Part shown: in pieces, positions 49,258 to 57,498 of the stretch
Position numbering within the stretch: position 1 is the first letter of the stretch
Layout of the letters: each line of letters starts with the position of its first letter
DNA from: an uncultured Anaerolineales bacterium
GTDB lineage: Bacteria; Chloroflexota; Anaerolineae; Anaerolineales; UBA6663
Length of the DNA: 58,051 nt
Reading direction: 5' to 3'
Assembly (NCBI GenBank): GCA_937952305.1
Contig: CALFZO010000151.1
Span: 1 to 58,051 of the forward strand
Notes under the pieces: model-generated
The model's input: the letters and a program-made list of their open reading frames with translations, nothing else
The model's database searches: none
Told to the model about the DNA's origin: nothing
Made by a program: the position numbers and the translations under genes

Positions 49258-50523
49258 ATGTTTACACGTCACCGCCCCCTTCAACTCGCATTCTTGTTTC
49301 TGGCCGCTCTGAGCCTGATCTCGGCCGGCGCCTGCGGCCCCAGCCCGGCTGCGGAGGCCCGCTCTGACCTGGCCCGTAACACCGCCCCGGATCCCGTGCC
49401 GGACGACCTGGCCGCCCTCGCCGCCGGCAACAACGCCTTCGCGCTGGACCTTTATCACCGGCTGAGCGCCGGCGATGACAACCTGTTCTACTCGCCCTAC
49501 AGCCTGACAACGGCCCTGGCCATGGCCTACGCTGGCGCTCGCGGCGACACCGCGCGGGGCATGGCGGCTGGCCTGCACCTGACGCTGCCGCCGGACCGCC
49601 TGCACCCGGCGCTGAACGCCCTGGATCTGGCTCTGACGGCGCCCGCCGAAGACGCAGCCTTCACCCTGCGCGCCGCAAATTCGATGTGGGGCCAGGAGGA
49701 CTTCACGTTCTTGCCCGAGTTCCTGGACACGCTGGCCCTGAACTACGGCGCCGGCCTGCGCCTGGTGGATTACCGGGATGAAGCGGCCCGCGAGCGCGCC
49801 CGCCAGGCGATCAATGCCTGGGTGGCCCAGGCCACCGAGAACACGATCCAGGATCTGTTTGCGCCAGGGGCCCTGACCCCGGATACACGCCTGGTCCTCG
49901 CCAACGCCATTTACTTCCGCGGCGAGTGGGCGACTCCGTTCAACCCGGACTCGTACGAAGCCCCCTTTACTCTGTTGAGCGGCGAAACCATCTCGGTAAC
50001 AACCATGAGCCGCCGCACGCTCACGGCGTCTGTGAGCGGGCCGGGTTACCAGGCCATCTCTCTGCCGTACCAGGGCGGCCGCGCCGAGATGCTGATCGTC
50101 GTTCCGGACGCCGGCGAGTTCGCGGCTTTCGAGGCCGCGCTGACGCCTGAGCGCCTGGACGAGATCGCGGCCGCGCTGGAGCCGGGCGATGTCAAGGTCT
50201 ATCTGCCGCGCTTCCAGTTTAGGACCGAGCTGAGCCTGAAGGGGACGCTGGCCGACCTCGGCCTGGACGCGGCCTTTGACCCGCAGCGCGCTGACTTTTC
50301 CGGCATGACTGGGGAGCCCAATCTGCACATTGCCGACGTGGTCCACAAGGCGTTCGTGGCTGTGGATGAGTTGGGCACGGAGGCCTCCGCCGCGACTGGC
50401 CTGACCTTCGAGGTCGTGTCCATGCCCCTGGAGGTCCGCGCGGACCGGCCGTTCTTCTTCGCCATCCGCGATACGACGACCGGGGCGCTGCTCTTCCTGG
50501 GCCGCGTGACCGATCCGCGCTGA
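49258..50523 (+). CDS. Secreted serpin (serine protease inhibitor)
   Basis: 421 aa. The signal peptide (LAFLFLAALSLISAGAC) ends in a lipobox-like Cys27, so it may be a lipoprotein. Serpin core: NNAFALDLYHRLSAG, NLFYSPYSLTTALAMAYAGA, LVLANAIYFRGEWATPF, DVVHKAFVAVDELGTEASAA and the C-terminal RPFFFAIRDTTTGALLFLGR. The hinge GTEASAAT has small residues throughout, the mark of an inhibitory serpin. Counting from the hinge puts Val-Ser at P1-P1', suggesting elastase-like targets. It probably protects the cell surface from host or predator proteases. Confidence 0.93.
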   Translation: MFTRHRPLQLAFLFLAALSLISAGACGPSPAAEARSDLARNTAPDPVPDDLAALAAGNNAFALDLYHRLSAGDDNLFYSPYSLTTALAMAYAGARGDTARGMAAGLHLTLPPDRLHPALNALDLALTAPAEDAAFTLRAANSMWGQEDFTFLPEFLDTLALNYGAGLRLVDYRDEAARERARQAINAWVAQATENTIQDLFAPGALTPDTRLVLANAIYFRGEWATPFNPDSYEAPFTLLSGETISVTTMSRRTLTASVSGPGYQAISLPYQGGRAEMLIVVPDAGEFAAFEAALTPERLDEIAAALEPGDVKVYLPRFQFRTELSLKGTLADLGLDAAFDPQRADFSGMTGEPNLHIADVVHKAFVAVDELGTEASAATGLTFEVVSMPLEVRADRPFFFAIRDTTTGALLFLGRVTDPR

Positions 50524-50539
50524 CGCGCCGCCGACGGCC

Positions 50540-51139
50540 TCAGCGCCGGAACAGGCGCCCGCCCAGATAGGCGGCGTAGAAGTAAGTCTCGCGCCACAAG
50601 AAGGCGGCCTGGCTGCGCAGGCTGCGGTACCGCGTGGTCGGCGTCGGCGAAGGGTGGGCGTCCAGCCCGAGATCGTGCGCCACTGTGATCGCCCGCCGCA
50701 TGTGCAGGGGATCACTCACGATCAGCACCCGGCCGAGGTGAGCCGCCTGAAGGAGGCGCTGGGCCTCGCGCAGGTTTTCCTGGGTGGTGGTGGATCGATC
50801 TTCCCAGAGGATGTCGGGCGCGCTGACGCCGTGCGCCAGCGCATAACGCCGGCCGGCTTCGCCCTCGCTGAAATCGTCGCCGGGGGCCAGGCCTCCCGTG
50901 AAGACGAGCACCCGCACCTGGCCGGCCTGGTATAGCGCGACGGCGTGCCGCAGGCGCTCCTCCAGCACCGGGGAGGGGCGATCGCCCCAGACCGCGGCGC
51001 CCAGGACGATGGCGGCCTCAGCCGGCGCGCTGTCGGTCGTGCGGGCGTACAGGGCGATGTCGCCGGCCAGAGCTGCCAGCGCCGCCGCCAGCAACACCCC
51101 CGCAGCGGCCACAACCCTGAACCAAAACAAGCGGCGCAT
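50540..51139 (-). CDS. YdcF/SanA-family (DUF218) membrane protein
   Basis: 199 aa from the ATG at 51139 (a GTG at 51145 is possible). One N-terminal membrane helix (VVAAAGVLLAAALAALAG), then the DUF218 domain: AAIVLGAAVWGDRPSPVLEE, VLVFTGGLAPGDDFSEGEAG, EDRSTTTQENLREAQ, VLIVSDPLHMRRA. The family acts in envelope functions (vancomycin-sensitivity protein SanA, DUF218 in polysaccharide steps). Convergent with the serpin gene, 16 bp apart. Confidence 0.87.
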   Translation of the reverse strand: MRRLFWFRVVAAAGVLLAAALAALAGDIALYARTTDSAPAEAAIVLGAAVWGDRPSPVLEERLRHAVALYQAGQVRVLVFTGGLAPGDDFSEGEAGRRYALAHGVSAPDILWEDRSTTTQENLREAQRLLQAAHLGRVLIVSDPLHMRRAITVAHDLGLDAHPSPTPTTRYRSLRSQAAFLWRETYFYAAYLGGRLFRR

Positions 51140-51159
51140 AGCCACGGCGCGCCCCGGCG

Positions 51160-52554
51160 TTACTCGCCCGGCCTCGGCGGAGCGGCGGACCGCATGGGCC
51201 AGACGTCCAGCGCCAGCAGGCTGGCCGGCGCGTTCTCTGAGAACACTTCCACCTGACAGGCACTGGCCGAGGGCGGGAGCACCAGGGTCAGCGCCACGGC
51301 GCTGTCCACAAAAACCTCGACGACCGAGTGATCAAGCAGCAGGCGAATCGCGGACTCGGCTGCGCGCGTATAGGCGACGCGCTTGTCGTTCAGGCGAACT
51401 TCCTGCGGCGCGACGGTGAGCGTCACGGCCGCCGCTGCCGCACCGACCGGCCTGAGCCGCAGCCCGAAAACAGCCGGCGCTGCGCCCGTGAACAGCGCCT
51501 CGACATCGAGGGCGGCGCCATCCAGGTCCGGGAGCGTGTACGTGCCGAGCGCGAGTCCGCTGGCATGGCGGCCCGGACCGCGCAGCTGGCGGACCTCGGG
51601 CGCTGGCGCCTGGCGCAGCCGGCCGCTGGCCTCCACGGACAGCACCCGCGGCAGGGACAGGCAGCCGTTCCAGCCTCGGCCCGGCGCGAAGCCGCGGAGC
51701 CACCCAAAGCAGAGCGTGCGCGCCTGCGCGTCGTGCAGCAGGTTGGTGGCGTAGAACTGGTCGCTGCCGTCCAGCAACCCCGAGACGCGCGGGTGGAACC
51801 GGCCGACGTCGGCGTCGAAGTCGCCCACGTAATACTCAACCAGAGTGTGGGTGGAGAGCAGCAGCACCCAGTCATCACCGGCCTTGAAGAGGTTGGCGCA
51901 CTCGACCGAGGTCCGCGCCAGGTCCGGATGGCGGAACAGGACGCCGCGATACGTCCACGCCTCCAGGCTCGCGTCCTGGGCCTCATACAGCAGCACCACC
52001 GCCGCGCCGCCGTCGCCTGGCGTGAGCTTGCCGCCCAGCAGCAGAAACACGCGCCCGGCGTCGCGGAACACGAACGGATCGCGCCAATCCAGCACGTTGA
52101 GACCGCCGTGGAGCGAGCCTGCCAGGATTGGGTTGCGCGGATGCTTGCGCCAGCTGAGCAACTGCTCATCCCCGAGGGCGGCCCATTGCTGAGCCCCGCT
52201 GAGAGCATCCATCTGCGGGCCAATCGCCGTGTACAGGATCAGGGGCGGCCCCTCGTCGCGCAGGGCCAGACAGCCGGAGAAGCAGTGCTCTTCGCCTAAC
52301 TCCGGGGAGGGCACGAGCGCGGCCGGTAGATGCTCCCAGTGCAGCAGGTCGCGGCTGCGGGCGTGGCCCCAGTGGATCGTGCCCCACTGGTCGCCGTACG
52401 GATTCCATTGGTAGAAGACGTGGTAATAGCCGGCCTGAAAGACCGTGCCATTGGGGTCGTTCATCCAGCCGTGCGGCGCGCAGAAGTGATAGCGCGGGCG
52501 GGCGGGGTCCCGCTCGATTTCGGGCCGAAGTGAGGAGGCAGTTGGGCCAGGCAC
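51160..52554 (-). CDS. GH32 beta-fructosidase
   Basis: 464 aa, GTG start. The five-blade propeller has the nucleophile block HGWMNDPNG, then EHCFSGCLA, WRDPFVF (stabiliser) and SVECANLF (acid/base Glu). The C-terminal beta-sandwich includes LLLDHSVVEVFVDSAVAL. No signal peptide, so it acts on imported sucrose, sucrose-6-phosphate or short fructans. ThuA-like and Gfo/Idh/MocA genes lie upstream on the same strand, but no transporter is present. Confidence 0.93.
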   Translation of the reverse strand: MPGPTASSLRPEIERDPARPRYHFCAPHGWMNDPNGTVFQAGYYHVFYQWNPYGDQWGTIHWGHARSRDLLHWEHLPAALVPSPELGEEHCFSGCLALRDEGPPLILYTAIGPQMDALSGAQQWAALGDEQLLSWRKHPRNPILAGSLHGGLNVLDWRDPFVFRDAGRVFLLLGGKLTPGDGGAAVVLLYEAQDASLEAWTYRGVLFRHPDLARTSVECANLFKAGDDWVLLLSTHTLVEYYVGDFDADVGRFHPRVSGLLDGSDQFYATNLLHDAQARTLCFGWLRGFAPGRGWNGCLSLPRVLSVEASGRLRQAPAPEVRQLRGPGRHASGLALGTYTLPDLDGAALDVEALFTGAAPAVFGLRLRPVGAAAAAVTLTVAPQEVRLNDKRVAYTRAAESAIRLLLDHSVVEVFVDSAVALTLVLPPSASACQVEVFSENAPASLLALDVWPMRSAAPPRPGE

Positions 52555-52584
52555 AGGCAGGGCCTCAGCAATAGTAAGCGGCGG

Positions 52585-53313
52585 CTACTCCGCGGGCAGC
52601 GGCTCCAGGGGCTGCGGCCGCTGACCGAAAGTCACGGGCACGGGCGCCTCGGGCGCGGCCCAGCGCACGGCGTTGGCGATCACGCGCAGCACCTCGGGCT
52701 GGTAGTAGGTGGGGTAGGTCTCGTGGCCGGGCCGGAAGTAGAAGATCCGGCCGGCCCCGCGCCGGTAACAGCACCCGCTGCGGAAGACCTCGCCGCCCGT
52801 GAACCAACTCACCAGCACCAGTTCGTCCGGGGCGGGCACGTCGAAGCGTTCACCGTACATCTCCTCGCGCGGGATCTCGAAGTACTCACCCAGCCCGGCC
52901 GCGATCGGGTGGCCCGGCTCCACCACCCAGAGCCGCTCCTTGTCGGTGGCCTCGCGCCACTTCAGGTCGCAGCGCGTGCCCATCAGGCGCCGGAAGATCT
53001 TGGAGAAGTGCCCGGAGTGCAGGACGATCAGGCCCATGCCGTCCAGGACCCGCTGCTGGACGCGGTCCACGACGGCGTCCGCCACCGCCTCGTGGGCCAG
53101 ATGACCCCACCAGATCAAGACGTCGGTCTCCGCCAGCGCCGCGGCGCTCAGGCCATGCTCGGGCTCATCCAGGGTCGCGACCCGCACCGCCAGCGCCTGG
53201 GCGGTCAGGTGAGCGGCGATCGGCGCGTGCAGGCCGTCCGGATAGACGCGCCGCACGGCCGCATGCTTCTTTTCATGTTGAAACTCATTCCAGACTGTGA
53301 CACGGATAGGCAT
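52585..53313 (-). CDS. ThuA-like trehalose-utilisation family protein
   Basis: 242 aa, glutamine-amidotransferase-like fold: IRVTVWNEFQHEKKHAAVRR, ETDVLIWWGHLAHEAVADAV, GMGLIVLHSGHFSKIF and RIFYFRPGHETYPTYYQP. ThuA-type proteins help convert trehalose-type disaccharides, probably as part of 3-keto-sugar pathways. It pairs with the following dehydrogenase gene, a common couple. Confidence 0.88.
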   Translation of the reverse strand: MPIRVTVWNEFQHEKKHAAVRRVYPDGLHAPIAAHLTAQALAVRVATLDEPEHGLSAAALAETDVLIWWGHLAHEAVADAVVDRVQQRVLDGMGLIVLHSGHFSKIFRRLMGTRCDLKWREATDKERLWVVEPGHPIAAGLGEYFEIPREEMYGERFDVPAPDELVLVSWFTGGEVFRSGCCYRRGAGRIFYFRPGHETYPTYYQPEVLRVIANAVRWAAPEAPVPVTFGQRPQPLEPLPAE

Positions 53314-53385
53314 AGATCAATCCCGGAGTGAAGGGGGTTCCGATAACGGAGGCTGCCGCTCAGGCCTGGGGCGCAGCTGGGGTGG

Positions 53386-54393
53386 TCACTTGAAGCGCAC
53401 CACGCGGCCCCGCTGGGCGGCCGAGGCGCGGATGCCGTCCCACAGGCGCGTCATGCGCAGGCCCACCTCGGGCGGCGAAGGGTTGGGCACACGGCCGGCG
53501 CGCACTTCCAGGAATTGTTCCCACACGCCCAGCGAGGGCGGCGTCTTCACCGCGCGCAGACGGGGCTGGCCGGCGCGCTGCACTTCCAGGAATTCGCCCC
53601 ACATCCCGGTCCGCACGATCGCGCGCTCGCAGAAGACGCGGATATCGGAGGCGCAGGAGGGGATGGCCTCGCCGCAGGCGTTGATCGTCACCAGCGCGCC
53701 CGAGCGCAGCCGGCCGATTACGGCGCCGCGCGTGTCCACGGGCCGGCCGGAATTGTCCAGCCAGGCGGCCACCTCGCTGAAGTCCTCGCCCGCCAGCTCG
53801 GCGATGGTGTTGAGGACATGCGCGCCCGTGTCGAACAGGAAGCCGCCGCCGGACAGTTCCGGCTCCTGGCGCCAGGTTCCGACCGTGTTCGGGCCCCAGT
53901 TCTGCCAGACCGTGCCGCTGATGTTGAGGACGCGCCCAAACTCACCGGCCTGTAGCCAGGCGACGGCCTGGCGCAGGTTGGGGGAGAGGCTGCCCGGGAA
54001 GGCGACCACCAGCAAGCGGCCGGTGCGGTCGCGCGCCGCGATCAGGCTTTCGGCCTCGGCGGCATTCATCACCATCGGTTTCTCTAACAGCACGTCCACG
54101 CCGGCCTCCAGAAACGCCAGCGTCTGGTCGTGATGGTAGGCGTGCGGCGTGACGATGAAGGCGGCGTCCAGGCGGCCGCTGAAGCGCTCCAGGAGCTGCG
54201 CCAGGTCCGGAAAGTTGGGCGGCGGCCGGTGGCCGGCCTCCCGGAAGATCGCCGTCGCCTGGGCGTAGTTAGCGGCCGACGGCTCGCACACGGCCGCGAC
54301 CCGCGTGGTCGCCTCCATTTTGAGCATCTGGCGCAGGTGGTGGCGGGCCATGCTGCCGGCGCCGATCAGGGCGACGCGCACTCGTTTGGTCAT
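53386..54393 (-). CDS. Gfo/Idh/MocA-family oxidoreductase
   Basis: 335 aa. Rossmann start RVALIGAGSMARHHLRQML, the catalytic-region EKPMVMNAAEAESLI (EKP motif), then the alpha/beta C-terminal domain with GGGFLFDTGAHVLNTIAEL. NAD(P)-dependent oxidation/reduction of a sugar or inositol-like polyol. Ribosome-binding site GGAGATA. First gene of the ThuA-GH32 unit. Confidence 0.9.
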   Translation of the reverse strand: MTKRVRVALIGAGSMARHHLRQMLKMEATTRVAAVCEPSAANYAQATAIFREAGHRPPPNFPDLAQLLERFSGRLDAAFIVTPHAYHHDQTLAFLEAGVDVLLEKPMVMNAAEAESLIAARDRTGRLLVVAFPGSLSPNLRQAVAWLQAGEFGRVLNISGTVWQNWGPNTVGTWRQEPELSGGGFLFDTGAHVLNTIAELAGEDFSEVAAWLDNSGRPVDTRGAVIGRLRSGALVTINACGEAIPSCASDIRVFCERAIVRTGMWGEFLEVQRAGQPRLRAVKTPPSLGVWEQFLEVRAGRVPNPSPPEVGLRMTRLWDGIRASAAQRGRVVRFK

Positions 54394-54696
54394 CGTGGCA
54401 ATATCTCCTCAGGCGGAACAGCGGCTGGCCGAGGCGCCGCCGCTGGTTGTCACATTCGAGCGGTTCCCGATATGACTTGCGCTCGGTCATTCCGGCGCAC
54501 CCTCACGCGCGCAGCGGAGCGAAGTGGAGGGCCGGGGTGACGTCGGCGCAAGCGGAAATTGCTCTGGGCGGGACAGAGCATGGTGAACCAGATTGGACTC
54601 GCCGGGCGCTGGCGGGTGGTCAAGCCAGTCGATGGGCACGGTGGGGGCGCAGCCTGACCGGCGCGCCGAGGTCGGCCGATTCGGGCGGGCAGGGCG
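54394..54696. other. Intergenic stretch, no feature seen
   Basis: About 300 bp between the Gfo/Idh gene start and the end of the SdpI-like gene. It must carry the promoter of the sugar cluster, but no good hexamer pair, hairpin or small frame with a ribosome-binding site stands out. Confidence 0.4.
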
Positions 54697-55041
54697 CTAC
54701 TCGGACTTCCGCGTGTACTCGCGCAGGAAGCGCAGGCTCTGCCACAAGCCCACGCCGAAGGCCAGCCCGAAGACAGCCAAGCAGCCGAGGGCGTAAGCGT
54801 CCAGCGACAAACCCGGGACGAAATAAAGGCCCCAGGCCGCCGCCACGTGAACCAGGCCGGCCGCGATCAAGCGGCGGGCCGCGTACTTGTTGACGGCATA
54901 CCAGACGCGGTCGTCCGAAAGCGTGGCCGCCACGCGAAAACCGTAGTACGGGTTGGGCCGGATCTTCTCGTAGAGCAGTGGCAGGCTCAGGGCCACCAGG
55001 CCCAGGCCGGCGAAGTTGTAGAGGATGAGCAAGCTCAGCAT
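54697..55041 (-). CDS. SdpI-family membrane protein
   Basis: 114 aa from the ATG at 55041. Three membrane helices (LILYNFAGLGLVALSLPLL, AAGLVHVAAAWGLYF, ALGCLAVFGLAFGVGL) and the family motif NPYYGFRVAATLSDDRVWY with the YGFR/W-x2-N pattern (YAVNKYAARR). In Bacillus, SdpI gives immunity to the toxin SdpC; in most bacteria the family role is unknown. No toxin gene is nearby. Confidence 0.78.
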   Translation of the reverse strand: MLSLLILYNFAGLGLVALSLPLLYEKIRPNPYYGFRVAATLSDDRVWYAVNKYAARRLIAAGLVHVAAAWGLYFVPGLSLDAYALGCLAVFGLAFGVGLWQSLRFLREYTRKSE

Positions 55042-55220
55042 AGGCAAGGTCTCGCACGCTGGGAGCGCAGTGCCGCGATTATACGCGATCTATGGGCCGG
55101 GGCGCTGAGCGACCGATGGCGCTGGCCGGGTTGGGTACGCTCACCGGCGGCCGGGCGTGACCGGCCCCCCGCCGGAATTCGGCTATGATGGGGGCGGTGT
55201 GTTGCCCGCCTGCCTGAGCC

Positions 55221-55925
55221 ATGTTGCCGCCCTCCGACCAACTCCTTCAACAGCTTGGCGCTGTCTCGCACTTTCGCGGCCTGCCCTCCAATGATCTGCG
55301 GGCCATCATTGCGGCCGGGCATCTGCGGCCGTTCCCGGCCGGCGTGCGCATCTTCGCCGAAGGCCATCCCTGCGCGGGCATGTTCGTCCTGCTCCGAGGT
55401 CAGGTGCAGCTGCGCCTGCTCGGGCCGCAGGGCCAGGAGCACATCCTGGCCGTCCTCGAGCCCGTGATCATGTTCAACGAGGTGGCCGTGCTGGATGGCG
55501 GCGCCAACGTGGTCACCGCCGTGGCGATCCAGGAGACGCTCACCTGGCAAATCAGCCCTGAGCGCTTCCAGACGCTGCTGCAGACCTACCCCGTCATCGG
55601 TCTGGGTCTGCTGCGCGTTCTGGCCGCCCGTAACCGCCTGCTCATCTCGCGCCACGAAGACGTGGCCTTCCGCTCAGTGCTGGCCCGCACGGCCCGGCTC
55701 CTGCTGGATCTGAGCCAGACCGGGCGGGCCCGGATCGACCGGCGCGCCCACCCCAACAGCGAGCTGGCGGCTCGGGCGGCCACTGTGCCCGAAGCCCTCA
55801 GCCGTTGCCTCCAGACCCTCCAGCGCAACGGCCACCTGCACTGCACCCGCGCCCTCATCGAAGTCGTTGATCCGGCCGCCCTGGCCGCCCTGGCCGACCT
55901 CCAACGCCGCGCGTTTCAGGAATAG
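55221..55925 (+). CDS. Crp/Fnr-family transcriptional regulator
   Basis: 234 aa. Cyclic-nucleotide-type beta-barrel (PAGVRIFAEGHPCAGMFVLL, HILAVLEPVIMFNEVAVLDG), a long dimer helix, and a winged helix (ELAARAATVPEALSRCLQTL). It lacks the N-terminal Cys cluster of oxygen-sensing Fnr, and has no clear cAMP-phosphate Arg pattern, so it is closer to the DNR/NNR style (haem or NO sensing) or an unknown ligand. TATGAT at 55184 is a possible -10. Two palindromes directly after the gene match its expected site class. Confidence 0.9.
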   Translation: MLPPSDQLLQQLGAVSHFRGLPSNDLRAIIAAGHLRPFPAGVRIFAEGHPCAGMFVLLRGQVQLRLLGPQGQEHILAVLEPVIMFNEVAVLDGGANVVTAVAIQETLTWQISPERFQTLLQTYPVIGLGLLRVLAARNRLLISRHEDVAFRSVLARTARLLLDLSQTGRARIDRRAHPNSELAARAATVPEALSRCLQTLQRNGHLHCTRALIEVVDPAALAALADLQRRAFQE

Positions 55926-55949
55926 CTTCTTCCCGGTCCGTAATCGCCA

Positions 55950-55965
55950 ATTGACAACAGTCAAT
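55950..55965. promoter_or_regulatory. Crp/Fnr-type operator 1
   Basis: ATTGACAACAGTCAAT: perfect 6-bp arms ATTGAC/GTCAAT around four bases, the TTGAC-N4-GTCAA pattern of Fnr/DNR-class sites. Centre about 68 bp before the ATG of the membrane protein gene. Confidence 0.75.
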
Positions 55966-55976
55966 GACTCCCGAGC

Positions 55977-56002
55977 CTGATTGTGATGAAGTCAACAATC
56001 AG
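55977..56002. promoter_or_regulatory. Crp/Fnr-type operator 2
   Basis: Perfect 8-bp arms CTGATTGT (55977-55984) / ACAATCAG (55995-56002) with a 10-nt centre containing TGATGAAGTCA, itself Fnr-like. Its centre is 32 bp (three helical turns) from that of operator 1. Confidence 0.55.
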
Positions 56003-56025
56003 AGCTGAGTGTTTCGGGAGGCCCT

Positions 56026-57492
56026 ATGCGTGCGCTGGCGCAGCGATTCGACTATCTCTTCCGCTCGACCAAGGGCCTGGCGCTGGTCGCCATCGCCCTG
56101 ATCTCGCTGGAGACCGTGCTGTTTGGGATGCTCTCCGGCCCAATGGCTGAGCTGGGCATCCGCGATTGGTGGGTGCGCCTGACCGGCATGCAGCTGCTGC
56201 CGGCCGAACGCGAGGGCCGCATCATCCTGCTCTACCACACCATCGCCCAGGCCGTGGTAGCGGTGGAGGTCTACTTCATCACCGCCCGGCTGCCCATGCG
56301 CGCGCACGAGCCGGCCCTGATCAATGGCACCATCACCCTGGGCTACACCACATCCATGGTCTTCGGGATGGCTTTCGCCTACTTCGGGCACGATTTCCTC
56401 TTCCACGGCCTGTTCATCTTCGGCCAATGCGTGGTGTTCTTCGCCGGCCTGCTGCTGGCCAAGGCGCTCTGGCCCTTCCGGCCGGAATACCGCGTGACCG
56501 ACCCGGCCTACGCCAACTGGCGCGGCTGGGATCTGGAGCGCCTGGCCTTCTTCGTGATGGCGGTCTCCACCCTGATCTCGGCCCTGTTCGGCGCGGTGCC
56601 GGCCGCCTACTGGGGCCGCGGCCAGGCGGCCTTCCTGGCTGAGGACGTCATCCGCCAGCCGGAGAAGACCAGCTTGGCGCTGGCAGTCATCGGCCACCTG
56701 CACATTATGCTGACCCTGATCGCGGTGGCGCTGACGCTGATTTTGAGCCGCTGGTTCGACTTCAAGGGCCGCCTGCACAAGCTCGGGATGCCGCTGCTCA
56801 TGGTCGGTACCCTGATCATCGATATCGGCGTCTGGTCCATCGTGGTCTACGAGCGCACGGCCCACATCATCATCAACGTCGGCTCGCTGCCGGTGCTGGT
56901 GGCCTCGCTGCTGCTGGTCTACTACGGCTGGCGCCAGGCGACGGCGACGCGGCTGGCCGAGGCGGGGGTGAGCCGGCCTACGCTCTTCCAGAAGTTGGGC
57001 GCGCTCTTCCACGACCCGTTGCGCTTCGGGGCGCTGTGGCAAATGGTCTACATGAACTTCGTCGTGACCTTCATCGGCATTTTCATGGCTGTCCGGCTGG
57101 ACGCCATTTTCCGCCAGTGGCCGCTGCGCGAAGAGCGCATCGCTCTGACCGGACACTGGCACATCCTGTCCGGCATCATCGCCACGATCATCCTCTTCTA
57201 TTACGCCGACCTGGCCGGCCTGCGCGGGCGCGCCCGGCAATGGTTCGGCTGGACGGTGCTGCTGGCCTCGGACCTGGCCTTCGCCACGGTCTCGGTCTTC
57301 GAGACCAAGCGTCTGTTCGTGAGCGAGGCCGTCCAACAGCCGCTGGTGACGGTGCTGATGCTGCTCACCGACGCCGGCCTGGCCACGGTTTTGCTGATGC
57401 TGGGCCTGCTGATGGTCTGGCGCCTGGTCGACCTGTTCCGCCGCGACGGGCGCTGGGCGCGCGAGCTGGCTGAAGTCCGGTCCGGAAAGTGA
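56026..57492 (+). CDS. Histidine-rich polytopic membrane protein, possibly haem-binding
   Basis: 488 aa, about 12 membrane helices, start after GGGAGGCCCT. Several helices carry His in positions suited to haem or metal: LLYHTIAQAVVAVEVYFI, YFGHDFLFHGLFIFG, AVIGHLHIMLTLIAVAL and LTGHWHILSGIIATIILFYY. This recalls subunit I of haem-copper oxidases or NO reductases, but I cannot match the full ligand set, so that is only a resemblance. Controlled by the two operators and followed seven bases later by a SUMF1-type lipoprotein gene. A respiratory role is likely; the exact family is not recognised. Confidence 0.65.
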   Translation: MRALAQRFDYLFRSTKGLALVAIALISLETVLFGMLSGPMAELGIRDWWVRLTGMQLLPAEREGRIILLYHTIAQAVVAVEVYFITARLPMRAHEPALINGTITLGYTTSMVFGMAFAYFGHDFLFHGLFIFGQCVVFFAGLLLAKALWPFRPEYRVTDPAYANWRGWDLERLAFFVMAVSTLISALFGAVPAAYWGRGQAAFLAEDVIRQPEKTSLALAVIGHLHIMLTLIAVALTLILSRWFDFKGRLHKLGMPLLMVGTLIIDIGVWSIVVYERTAHIIINVGSLPVLVASLLLVYYGWRQATATRLAEAGVSRPTLFQKLGALFHDPLRFGALWQMVYMNFVVTFIGIFMAVRLDAIFRQWPLREERIALTGHWHILSGIIATIILFYYADLAGLRGRARQWFGWTVLLASDLAFATVSVFETKRLFVSEAVQQPLVTVLMLLTDAGLATVLLMLGLLMVWRLVDLFRRDGRWARELAEVRSGK

Positions 57493-57498
57493 GGGGCC

